A stretch of 51,192 bases of DNA from JANXXV01 sp038230275 (GTDB taxonomy: Bacteria; Acidobacteriota; Terriglobia; Bryobacterales; Bryobacteraceae), in NCBI GenBank assembly GCA_038230275.1, contig JBBRNO010000031.1:1-51192 (forward strand), written 5' to 3'. Numbering within the stretch: the first letter of the stretch is position 1; every line of letters starts with the position of its first letter. Of the stretch, positions 25,139-32,533 are shown one piece after another. The notes beneath the pieces are model-generated. The model searched no databases, had not been told where the DNA came from, and saw nothing but the letters and a program-made list of their open reading frames with translations. A program made the translations under genes and the position numbers.

Positions 25139-26302
25139 ATGAAGATTACCAAGCTCGACTTCATCCCCGTCAGCGTCGCCTACACGCATCGCGAAGTCAG
25201 TTCGCTGGTGAATCGCGACGGAGTTACAGACGTAGTGGTCAGAGCGCACGCCGATAACGGGCTCATCGGTTGGGGCGAAAGCTGCAGCGGTGCGAATCTG
25301 GAATCGGTGCTCGCCGCGCTCCACGGAATGGCGCCGTTCGTCCTCGGCCGCAGTCCTTGGGAAAGCGAAGCGATCCGTGCTGAGTTGTGGCATCGCGGCA
25401 TCTGGTCGTGGCGCCAGCACACGGCTTGTTTTGCTTATCCCGGAATCGACATGGCGCTCTGGGATATTTGTGGAAAAGCTTGTGGCCAGCCGCTTTACAA
25501 TCTGTTCGGCGGGAAAGTGCGCGACAAGGCGAACTATTTCTACTACCTCTCGCAAGGGTCGCTCGAACAGATTGAAGCGCAATGCCGTGATGGACTGGCG
25601 AAGGGCTTTCACGTTTTCTATTTGAAGGTTGGCCTCGACATTGACGCGGAACTGGAGATGGTCCGTGTGCTTCGTCATACCGTGGGACCCGCGGCCAAGA
25701 TTCGCCTCGACGCCAACGGCGCGTGGACAGTCAACGAAGCGCTGCGCAATCTCGCACTGCTGGATCGATATCAGATCGATTTCGTTGAACAGCCTGTCAG
25801 TCAGGATCCCGTCACGAACATGATCGAAGTGCGGTCGCGCTGTTCGGTTGCGATTTCGGCGAACGAAGGCCTTTGGACCGCGGCTGACGCCTATCGCCAG
25901 ATTACCTTGCGCGCTGCGGATGTCTACTGCTTCAGTCCCTACTTCACCGGCTCGCTGGCGCAGTTCCAAAGGTTATCGCGGGTCGCCGAACTGGAAGGTC
26001 TTCGCGTCTGCCGCCACACGCACGGGGAATTAGGCATCGTCGCCACCGCTTCCCATCACATTCTGCTCACCCTTCCGAACATTGTGGACGGCAATCAGCA
26101 AACCGCGCACATGATGCAGGACGACATTTTGAAGGAACCAATTCCCATTGCAGACCGTCCGGACTGGGGAGTGCCGGTTGGGGCAGGCCTCGGCATTGAA
26201 GTTGACGAGGAAAAGCTTGGGACTTACCACGAACAATATCTGAGCCGGGGACAATTCGTTCCTTACGATCCGAAACTGTTGGGATCCCGGATGTATCGAT
26301 GA
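25139..26302 (+). CDS. Mandelate racemase/muconate lactonizing enzyme family protein
   Basis: A 387-residue enolase-superfamily enzyme starting at ATG 25139 (the TTG at 25133 is two codons upstream). Metal ligands by eye are Asp191 (LDANG), Glu217 (EQPV) and Glu243 (ANEG). The usual KxK pair at the end of strand 2 reads YxK here (Tyr161, Lys163 in FYLKVG), so only one lysine is kept. The acid/base histidine candidates are in RHTHGELG (His293, His295). Members abstract a proton next to a carboxylate; sugar-acid dehydratases are the commonest in such settings. Divergent transcription from an anion-type MFS gene supports a sugar-acid role, but the exact substrate cannot be read. Confidence 0.9.
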   Translation: MKITKLDFIPVSVAYTHREVSSLVNRDGVTDVVVRAHADNGLIGWGESCSGANLESVLAALHGMAPFVLGRSPWESEAIRAELWHRGIWSWRQHTACFAYPGIDMALWDICGKACGQPLYNLFGGKVRDKANYFYYLSQGSLEQIEAQCRDGLAKGFHVFYLKVGLDIDAELEMVRVLRHTVGPAAKIRLDANGAWTVNEALRNLALLDRYQIDFVEQPVSQDPVTNMIEVRSRCSVAISANEGLWTAADAYRQITLRAADVYCFSPYFTGSLAQFQRLSRVAELEGLRVCRHTHGELGIVATASHHILLTLPNIVDGNQQTAHMMQDDILKEPIPIADRPDWGVPVGAGLGIEVDEEKLGTYHEQYLSRGQFVPYDPKLLGSRMYR

Positions 26303-26669
26303 TCAATGCCAGGCGGCTCTTGATCCTCGTGTGTATCCCAGCTACTACGTTGTCAAAGTACTGAAGGCGAGAAGTGGACCGGACTTGTCCAAAGGTCGTG
26401 GCCGGTGGCTAGTGTAGTGTCCGCGAATTGGGTGGACACTAGCGGAAACCGCTCCCTGACGGTCGCGGCTCGGAAACTACTGTTGCAGCAACGAGTTCGA
26501 GACCGAGTCGCGCGCGTGAGCAAGCCGTTTCTTGTGTCCCGTTATTTGTCGGACAGTACACTTAGGTTGCGAAAATAGTGCTACATACTGTTTCTGGATC
26601 TGGCCCGTAATCAGCTTGCACGGAATCAGTGCGGATATCGTATGGTCCGTTGGAGTCTGGCGTGAGCGG
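26303..26669. other. Gene-free region carrying the first MITE-like repeat
   Basis: This 367-bp gap between two convergent genes contains the 157-bp repeat copy 1 (26409-26565). The flanking 106 bp on the left and 104 bp on the right show no open frame or signal that I can support. Confidence 0.5.
26409..26565 (+). mobile_element. MITE-like 157-bp element, copy 1
   Basis: The element begins CTAGTGTAGTGTCCG and ends CGGACAGTACACTTAG. The ends are near-perfect inverted copies (GTGTA-S-TGTCCG), framed by TA, which fits a TA target duplication of the IS630/Tc1-mariner kind. Inside are a hairpin TAGTGTCC/GGACACTA (26415-26422 and 26434-26441) and a longer one CGCGGCTCGG/CCGAGTCGCG (26464-26473 and 26503-26512, one mismatch) around a GTTGC/GCAAC core. 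It has no coding capacity. Copy 2 lies at 28744-28899 in the same orientation with about nine differences by eye. Confidence 0.7.
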
Positions 26670-27422
26670 TCAGAGCGACAACTCGCCTTTGAACAGCATG
26701 TCCTTCAGGGGGAATTTGATCGACAGGTGGAAGGAGGTGAACCGGCTTTCCAGGATCACCAGTTTATCCGCTACCGTGATCGGGTCGTCTTCTCTGCGCG
26801 GGAAAAAGAGAAGCACCTCGTTCGAGTTATCTCCTGATCCCGTGAAAAGATGGGCACAGGGAATGGGGGGCTTGTCCTTGCGCTCTAGCCGGCTGCCGAC
26901 TTTGATTGCGTCCAGCATGCCTTTGTTCGGATTGGGCGCGACCTCGCCCCGCGCCGCCTTTGGCGGCGGCATGAGCGGCAACCCGCGTAGGCGGACGACG
27001 TAAAACTGCCCCGTGACTTCGGGAACCTCCGGCCGGCCAGCCATACGAACCGGTTTGGCGGTCTCCCATCGCGCAAGCACTCGGAACTGCACGGGTGGGC
27101 CGGAATCGGGGTTCGGGACCGGCGGCACCTCCTCACCGAACGGGACGCTCCGCCGGGTTCCGGCTTCGGCCCCAGGTCTCAGGTCCGGCATGTCCCCGCC
27201 CTTCCTCCCGTTGTTTCCGTAGCCTGGGCCTTCGGCTCGCCTTTTTCCTAAGTCCATTCGTACAAAGCCTTGCTTCGCCCATGGCGATTCGGCGAGCAGA
27301 AGTTGCTTCTCCTCGTTACTCCAAGTTGAGGAGTCCTTAATTTCCCAGAAGTCTTTGCGCGCGGCGTGAACTGCTAGGCATGCAACGAAGATCATCGTAG
27401 TTCGGAACCAGCGTTTGTGCAT
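26670..27422 (-). CDS. Secreted GWxTD-like hypothetical protein
   Basis: A 250-residue protein with a signal peptide (MHKRWFRTTMIFVACLAVHA). The start of the mature part, FWEIKDSSTWSNEEKQLLL followed by ESPWAK, is the pattern seen in many acidobacterial secreted proteins annotated as GWxTD-domain or hypothetical. A proline/glycine-rich middle (about 60-110) is followed by a beta-rich segment (VQFRVLARWETAKPVRMA, YVVRLRGLPLM). No catalytic motif is evident. It sits between the two repeat copies, convergent with the enolase-family gene. Function unknown. Confidence 0.78.
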   Translation of the reverse strand: MHKRWFRTTMIFVACLAVHAARKDFWEIKDSSTWSNEEKQLLLAESPWAKQGFVRMDLGKRRAEGPGYGNNGRKGGDMPDLRPGAEAGTRRSVPFGEEVPPVPNPDSGPPVQFRVLARWETAKPVRMAGRPEVPEVTGQFYVVRLRGLPLMPPPKAARGEVAPNPNKGMLDAIKVGSRLERKDKPPIPCAHLFTGSGDNSNEVLLFFPRREDDPITVADKLVILESRFTSFHLSIKFPLKDMLFKGELSL

Positions 27423-27896
27423 TCGAATCTTATTTTCTATCGTGACGCGACAGCCAAGACCGGAAGAATCGTGTTGGCAACTGCCGCTCGCGGACTCGCC
27501 TATGTCAGTTTGGCACGGTCAGGAACAGGAGTCTGCCCGTCTCACCGCCTGCGAAGTCCAGGTTGCCGGAATTTGATCGCGTGCCGGCATCGCCACGTCC
27601 ATCTCAATGGAACCCCGTTTTGCAGGCGCACTTTCTCAACGGCTGCCGTAGATACACAAGCCAGTTCGTTTCCCATGACGGTGTTTCCTTCCAGCCAAAT
27701 CCCGCACTGATGACGTGCTCCCTCGGAATGACCGGAATGTGCGTGACGTAGCGCATAAGCGCGACAGGACCATAAACCACGCACGGAACGGAGGACCATG
27801 AATTGGGCTGCCGGTCGTCTTGACTTGGCTAAAAACTCGAAGGCCTAAGAGTGCGACAATAGCTGCTGGCTACGGCACTCTCGCGACCGGTTACCT
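27423..27896. other. Gene-poor region with a possible coding relic
   Basis: This 474-bp stretch has no convincing gene. On the minus strand, 27604 to about 27810, one frame reads …GPVALMRYVTHIPVIPREHV then SAGFGWKETPSWETNWLVYL. It looks protein-like but lacks a start and ends abruptly, so it may be a decayed fragment of unknown origin. An inverted repeat AGAGTGC/GCACTCT (27848-27854, 27875-27881) lies 15 bp ahead of the next gene and could form a leader hairpin. Confidence 0.3.
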
Positions 27897-28736
27897 ATGC
27901 TGATCATTGATGCTCACGCTCACATCTACTCACCAGACGAAAAACGCTACCCACCCAAAGATAAGCCGCTTCGGCCCCCGAAGGGCAAAGGCTCGGTCGA
28001 AGATCTCCGAAAAGAGAGCCTCGCCAACGGAGTCAGCGCTGTACGAGCGATTCAGACACTCACCTTTTATGGTGTCGATAATCGCTATCTGATCGATAGT
28101 GCGAAGGCCAACAAGGACTGGCTTGCCGGGGTCTGCAATCTGGATGCCGACGATCCGCACAGTCCTCTGCTCCTGCGCGAATATGTTCGCGATTATGGCG
28201 TCCGATCACTCCGCAGCAATCCCTCTTCCGCGCACAAGACGTTTGATGACCCTGGAGTGAGAGCGCTTTGGAAAATGGCCAGCGACGAAGGCGCCACAGT
28301 GGACATTTTCCTCATGCAGCCGGAAATGGTTGAGAGCGCGTCCAAAATCATAGCCGACTTTCCGAAACTCACCATCGGCTTCTGTCACTGCATGGATCTG
28401 AAGCCCGGTCCGCTGCTGGCTTCCAACCTGGACGCCGTCCTGCGCCTCGCCCGTTTCAAGAATCTTTACGCGAAAGTCGACTTCATCGGCACCGGAACCA
28501 ATAGGTCCTACCCGTGCTCCGACCTTCATGATGCCGCGCTCAAAGTGATCGATGCTTACGGCCCGGAGCGCTGCGTGTGGACTAGCTGCTACCCAAGCGG
28601 GTTGTGGACACCGAAGATCTCTTATACGGAGAACCTCCGCATCTTCACCGACGCCCTCGGCCTGAAGGAGGAGGCAAAACGCTGGATTCTAGGCGAGACA
28701 GCCAGAACCATCTGGTTCCCAGATTTGAAGGCGTGA
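27897..28736 (+). CDS. Amidohydrolase-family TIM-barrel protein
   Basis: A 279-residue cytoplasmic protein of the amidohydrolase-2 type. The first metal motif DAHAHIY is at the N-terminus (His7, His9). A third histidine candidate is in GFCHCMD. Near the end, where family members usually have an aspartate (SD-[FYW]-P), this protein reads TSCYPSG, a cysteine at that place. The tail ILGETARTIWF matches the family's NAxxLF-like ending. Relatives hydrolyse lactones or decarboxylate aromatic acids. It lies between the MITE-like repeats with no close partner gene, so the substrate is open. Changed metal chemistry or loss of activity is possible. Confidence 0.85.
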   Translation: MLIIDAHAHIYSPDEKRYPPKDKPLRPPKGKGSVEDLRKESLANGVSAVRAIQTLTFYGVDNRYLIDSAKANKDWLAGVCNLDADDPHSPLLLREYVRDYGVRSLRSNPSSAHKTFDDPGVRALWKMASDEGATVDIFLMQPEMVESASKIIADFPKLTIGFCHCMDLKPGPLLASNLDAVLRLARFKNLYAKVDFIGTGTNRSYPCSDLHDAALKVIDAYGPERCVWTSCYPSGLWTPKISYTENLRIFTDALGLKEEAKRWILGETARTIWFPDLKA

Positions 28737-28743
28737 TCAGCCG

Positions 28744-28899
28744 CTAGTGTAGTGTCCGCGAATTGGGTGGACACTACCGGAAACCGCTTCTTTACAGTCG
28801 CGGCTCGGAAACTACTGTTGCAGCAACGAGTTCGAGACCGAGCCGCGCGCGTGAGCAAGCCGTTTCTTGTGTCCAGTTATGTGTCGGACAGTACACTAG
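28744..28899 (+). mobile_element. MITE-like 156-bp element, copy 2
   Basis: Second copy of the element at 26409-26565, same orientation. It starts CTAGTGTAGTGTCCG and ends CGGACAGTACACTAG, and has perfect internal hairpins: TAGTGTCC/GGACACTA (28750-28757, 28769-28776) and CGCGGCTCGG/CCGAGCCGCG (28799-28808, 28838-28847). In copy 1 the second stem has one mismatch. It begins 7 bp after the amidohydrolase stop and ends 47 bp before the PKD-protein start, so it may hold or displace that gene's promoter. Confidence 0.7.
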
Positions 28900-28946
28900 T
28901 ATTTTCGTTTGCATCCGAGCCATCCGGACGAATACACTTGTTTCTC

Positions 28947-30017
28947 ATGCAGCTGACCTTGTTGTTTTTCGCACTCTCCGTCTGCGCCTTCGCGATCGAA
29001 CGGCCCGGCATTGAGTATAAGATTTTCCAGTTTCCCGCCGACAAGATACCGCGTATCGATGGCGATCCTTCCGATTGGTCCATCGTTCCCGAAGCCTATT
29101 CGATCGGGATGGACCAACTCAAGGAAACGGCTAAAGGCCGTGGCTTCAACTACGATAAGAAAGACCTCGACGTCAAGGTCAAAGTCGGCTGGGTCAAGGG
29201 TCTCAATCGTTTGTACTTCCTATACGAAGCCTACGATAACTATTGGGACTTCGACGAGCATAGCCGCCATAACGATATCTTCGAAGTCGTGGTGGATGGC
29301 GACCTGTCCGGCGGGCCGCTGGTGACGTCGCTTCATCCGAACACCAAACTGGCCGGTAGCGACGCGTTCTTCCAATTGCAAGGCGTCCACGCGCAGAACT
29401 ATCACATCTTCACGCCAGCGCCGGAACGCGATTGGGCTTTCGTCTGGGGCTGTCAGCCCTGGATCAAAGAGCTGCCGTGGGCCAATGCGGCCTACAATTA
29501 CAATTTCAAACACGGGGAATCCGGCAAGCTCATTCTCGAATTCTGGATCACACCGTTCGACTACGCGCCCTTCGACGGACCGGAGCGTGCGGTGGTTTCC
29601 AAGCTTACCGAAAACAAGCGGATCGGCCTGTCGTGGGCGGTTCTCGATTACGACGGTCCGGATGAAAAGGATTACAAGGGGTTCTGGAATCTTTCGCACA
29701 AGACTACGATGTATGGCAATGCCGATGACCTTGTGGCATTTCGGCTAATGCCTCTTGAGGCCAACTTCCGAAAGTCTATTGACGCCCACTGGTCTTACAG
29801 GATCCTCGACATGGATCGACGCATGCTCGCTTTCCAAGACGAATCCACAGGTCAGATCACCTCTTGGCGGTGGGACTTCGGCGACGGCACCGGGTCAACA
29901 GACCGGCATCCGATTCATCAATATGAAAAAGCCGGCGAATACATCGTGAACTTGTACATAGAGGGTCCTGGCGGCAAGTCTCGCTGGACGAAAATTCGGG
30001 ACGTGGTGGTTCGGTAG
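28947..30017 (+). CDS. Secreted PKD-domain protein with CBM9-like N-terminal part
   Basis: Start ATG 28947 gives a clean signal peptide (MQLTLLFFALSVCAFA); the open frame continues upstream into the repeat, which is not coding. The 356-residue product has an N-terminal beta domain like the CBM9-type binding fold used in secreted glycan-related proteins (PRIDGDPSDWSIVPEAYSI at about 34-52, NRLYFLYEAYDNYWDFDEH, DIFEVVVDGDLSGG). A C-terminal PKD domain follows, with the hallmark WRWDFGDG and HQYEKAGEYIVNLYI. It is predicted to be periplasmic or extracellular and to bind rather than cut. No catalytic residues are apparent. The transcript probably starts in or next to repeat copy 2. Confidence 0.85.
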   Translation: MQLTLLFFALSVCAFAIERPGIEYKIFQFPADKIPRIDGDPSDWSIVPEAYSIGMDQLKETAKGRGFNYDKKDLDVKVKVGWVKGLNRLYFLYEAYDNYWDFDEHSRHNDIFEVVVDGDLSGGPLVTSLHPNTKLAGSDAFFQLQGVHAQNYHIFTPAPERDWAFVWGCQPWIKELPWANAAYNYNFKHGESGKLILEFWITPFDYAPFDGPERAVVSKLTENKRIGLSWAVLDYDGPDEKDYKGFWNLSHKTTMYGNADDLVAFRLMPLEANFRKSIDAHWSYRILDMDRRMLAFQDESTGQITSWRWDFGDGTGSTDRHPIHQYEKAGEYIVNLYIEGPGGKSRWTKIRDVVVR

Positions 30018-30202
30018 ATTGCATCCGTCTCGCGCTTAAATCGCGCCAGAGGGCATTGAACCGGTGCTAAACTTCAGATTCGAGTGTCACGCAGCGTAGG
30101 CATTCCAACGGATGGGATCCAGTCGTTCAAGCGTGCTTGAGCCGGAAAGTAGCTAACAGTGGACCCGCGTCATTGCTTCTGGCTCGGAGGGAGGATTCTG
30201 CG

Positions 30203-31096
30203 ATGCAAGCGACCCGAGTGGCTGCGGTCAGCATGAATGGACTTCTCGGCGAGCCACAGCGGGTGCTAACGGCCATCGACGGCTGGTGTGAGCGCGCGGC
30301 TGCGGCGAAGGCAGATCTGGTGCTCTTCCCCGAGTTGGTGGTGCATGGCCATTGCACCCCGAACACGTGGGAGCTGGCCGAGTCGATTCCGGACGGGCCT
30401 AGCGTGCGGGCGTTGATCGATCTCGCCAAGCGTCATCGCCTGGTTCTATCTGTCGGGCTCAGCGAGAAAGAGCGCGACGTTGTCTACAACACCCAGGTGC
30501 TTGTGGGCCCGGATGGATATATCGGCAAACAGCGGAAGTTGCACCTGTCGCGCGACGAGGTGAACTACTACAGAGGCGGCCGGGACATCCTAGTGTTCGA
30601 CATCGGACGCTGTAAGGTGGGTACCATCATCTGCTACGACAATCAGTTCCCAGAGGTGGCCCGCGTGCTGGCTTTGCGTGGCGCCGACGTGTTGCTAATG
30701 CCGCACGCCGCCCGTTTCAAGCCGTGGGCCGACACTCCGGAAAGCGAAGCGGTGGCGCGGCGTCACTCCCACGACTTCGTGGGCTTGTACGCCCTGCGTG
30801 CCCGCGAGAACGCGTGCTTCGCAATTTTGACGGATCAGGCCGGCCGTGCAGGAACTTTGGACGGATATCCAGCGGACCATGAGAACCAGCCCCATCACGC
30901 AGGAGTAGCTCTAATCTGGGGTCCCAGCGGAGAACTTCTGGCGGGCACTCAGCAGGAGCGCGTTAGAGAAGAGATGATCGTCGCTGACCTTGACCCGATG
31001 CTGCTGGCTCGTGAGCGCTCTCTGGCGAACTACATGCTCCGCACCCGCCGGCCGGAGCTATTCGGGGAACTGTCGAAGGATCAGGTTTCGTCCTGA
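30203..31096 (+). CDS. Carbon-nitrogen hydrolase (nitrilase superfamily)
   Basis: A 297-residue cytoplasmic enzyme. Start ATG 30203 is fixed by the GGAGGGAGGA stretch about ten bases upstream; the open frame to 30137 is not needed. The catalytic triad of the superfamily is visible: Glu44 (FPEL), Lys112 (QRKLHLS) and Cys144 (IICYDNQFPE). The YNTQVLVGPDG and KQRKLHL segments match amidase/N-carbamoyl hydrolase subgroups. The likely reaction is hydrolysis of an amide or carbamoyl bond with release of ammonia. It stands alone between the PKD protein and the convergent DUF1501 gene, so its pathway is not given by context. The 185 bp before it hold nothing notable. Confidence 0.92.
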   Translation: MQATRVAAVSMNGLLGEPQRVLTAIDGWCERAAAAKADLVLFPELVVHGHCTPNTWELAESIPDGPSVRALIDLAKRHRLVLSVGLSEKERDVVYNTQVLVGPDGYIGKQRKLHLSRDEVNYYRGGRDILVFDIGRCKVGTIICYDNQFPEVARVLALRGADVLLMPHAARFKPWADTPESEAVARRHSHDFVGLYALRARENACFAILTDQAGRAGTLDGYPADHENQPHHAGVALIWGPSGELLAGTQQERVREEMIVADLDPMLLARERSLANYMLRTRRPELFGELSKDQVSS

Positions 31097-31137
31097 TCAG
31101 GCTGTCCGGGGTAAGAATGTGCCCGAAGGGGTGCGGC

Positions 31138-32526
31138 TCACGAAAACAGGGGCGAGATCTCCTTGAAATTCATGAAGTCAGTCCCGGACATCGGCTCCAG
31201 GTATTCAAAGTCCCGTCCGGAAGGCGTATTCGTTAGCTTCTTGGTCCAATCGATTCCCAGCTGCGAATAGATTGTCGCCACAACATCTTCGGTGTAAATG
31301 GATCGCTTCTCAGACCAACCGCTTTCAACTACCTTCTCGCCTTTCGGATCCGTGGCGCCCAGAATGCGGCCACCCTTCACGCCTGCCCCAGCGAACAGGG
31401 CAGTAGACGCAAAACGATTGTGGTCCCGTCCACTGTTCACGCTCAAGTCTCCACCCGTGCGGCCAAACTCACCCATGCAAACGATGAAGGTCTTGTCGAG
31501 GAGGGACGCGCCATCGGATGTCTGCGTTTTGCGCAGGTCGGTAATTAGCGCGGAGAACGCGGTGTCAAGCTCACGGCAAAGCCCGTAGTGATTGCCCTTG
31601 TTCTTCGGATCGTACATTGCCGCATGAAGGTCCCACCCATTGTGGGAAATCATGACGAACCGTGTTCCTGCGTTAGAGGCCACAAGGTTCCGAGCCAGAA
31701 TACATCCGTCTCCCAGAGGAGATGTACCATAACGAACGCGGTCGGCCGCCGGAAGTGAAAGTGCTTCGGCAATCTTGGGAGAATTCATCATGTCGAACGC
31801 GCTACGGCCGTATCCGCCAAACTCGCTGTAGATGGGCGGAATTTTTGTCGCGGCCGTCGACTCCCCATTCAGACGCTGTAACAATTCCCAGCGCCGGTGA
31901 AACCTATTCTTCTCTTCTGGAGCAACGACAAAATCGTTGCCTTGCTGCATATCCAGGGGCAGGGGACCGTACTTGCTTTCCAGAAATCCTTCGCGAACCA
32001 AGCCTGCCTGAGAGTTCCCGAAATTCATCGCCACAAAAGGCGGGAGGAAATCGCTATCCTTTCGTTTCGCTTGCATCTCGTAGGCGATCACCGCGCCCAT
32101 CGAAGGCATCTCTTTCCGGCGGGCCGGGCTGAACCCGTGCCCTACTTGCAAGTAGTATTGAGCGCGCGCATGGGCGCTTTCCCACGCTTCCACCGAACGC
32201 ACAAAGGCCAACTGGTCCACTTGTGTCGCCAGATTCGGGAATAGCCCAACCGGCAGTACGATGCCCGGTTTCACTGTGGTCACCTTGAAGTCGGGCGGGG
32301 TCCAATGGCCTTCTTTAATGTCGAAGGTGTCCAGTTGGCTGGCGCCTCCATTCAGGAATAGGAAGATGCAGTAATCTGCCGCGCCGCGCAGCTTTGCCTT
32401 CTCGGTGGCGTATACATTGACTGGCCGCAACATCGGCTCTAAATAGAACGCGGAAACTCCAGCCATTCCCGTGTGGAAGAATCCCCTTCGCGAAACAGTC
32501 GGAACTGCATGCGGAATTTTGATCAT
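31138..32526 (-). CDS. DUF1501 family protein, pair 3
   Basis: A 462-residue DUF1501 protein starting at ATG 32526 (MIKIPHAVPTV) with a Tat-type signal (SRRGFFHTGMAGVSAF). Family motifs: FLFLNGGASQLDTFDIKEG, LAFVRSVEAWESAHARA, RFVMISHNGWDLHAA, VCMGEFGRTGGDLSVNSG and GRDHNRFASTALFAGAGVKGG. The histidine pair of GRDHH is GRDHN here. Its C-terminus, GRDFEYLEPMSGTDFMN, matches pair 2, making these two the closest relatives in the window. It begins 7 bp after the short-form PSD1 stop and ends the four-gene operon that starts with the SDR gene. Confidence 0.92.
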   Translation of the reverse strand: MIKIPHAVPTVSRRGFFHTGMAGVSAFYLEPMLRPVNVYATEKAKLRGAADYCIFLFLNGGASQLDTFDIKEGHWTPPDFKVTTVKPGIVLPVGLFPNLATQVDQLAFVRSVEAWESAHARAQYYLQVGHGFSPARRKEMPSMGAVIAYEMQAKRKDSDFLPPFVAMNFGNSQAGLVREGFLESKYGPLPLDMQQGNDFVVAPEEKNRFHRRWELLQRLNGESTAATKIPPIYSEFGGYGRSAFDMMNSPKIAEALSLPAADRVRYGTSPLGDGCILARNLVASNAGTRFVMISHNGWDLHAAMYDPKNKGNHYGLCRELDTAFSALITDLRKTQTSDGASLLDKTFIVCMGEFGRTGGDLSVNSGRDHNRFASTALFAGAGVKGGRILGATDPKGEKVVESGWSEKRSIYTEDVVATIYSQLGIDWTKKLTNTPSGRDFEYLEPMSGTDFMNFKEISPLFS

Positions 32527-32533
32527 GATCCCT

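Noticed and set aside
24695..25969. 424-residue minus-strand frame across the MFS/enolase divergent region
   Set aside because: It crosses both real genes and the intergenic promoter region; no motif supports it.
26409..28899. Repeats as a CRISPR or a group II intron
   Set aside because: Only two copies 2.2 kb apart, no spacers, no reverse transcriptase; inverted ends and size fit a MITE better.
28752..28946. Extension of the PKD protein into the repeat
   Set aside because: The repeat has no coding capacity in copy 1, and the signal peptide begins at ATG 28947.
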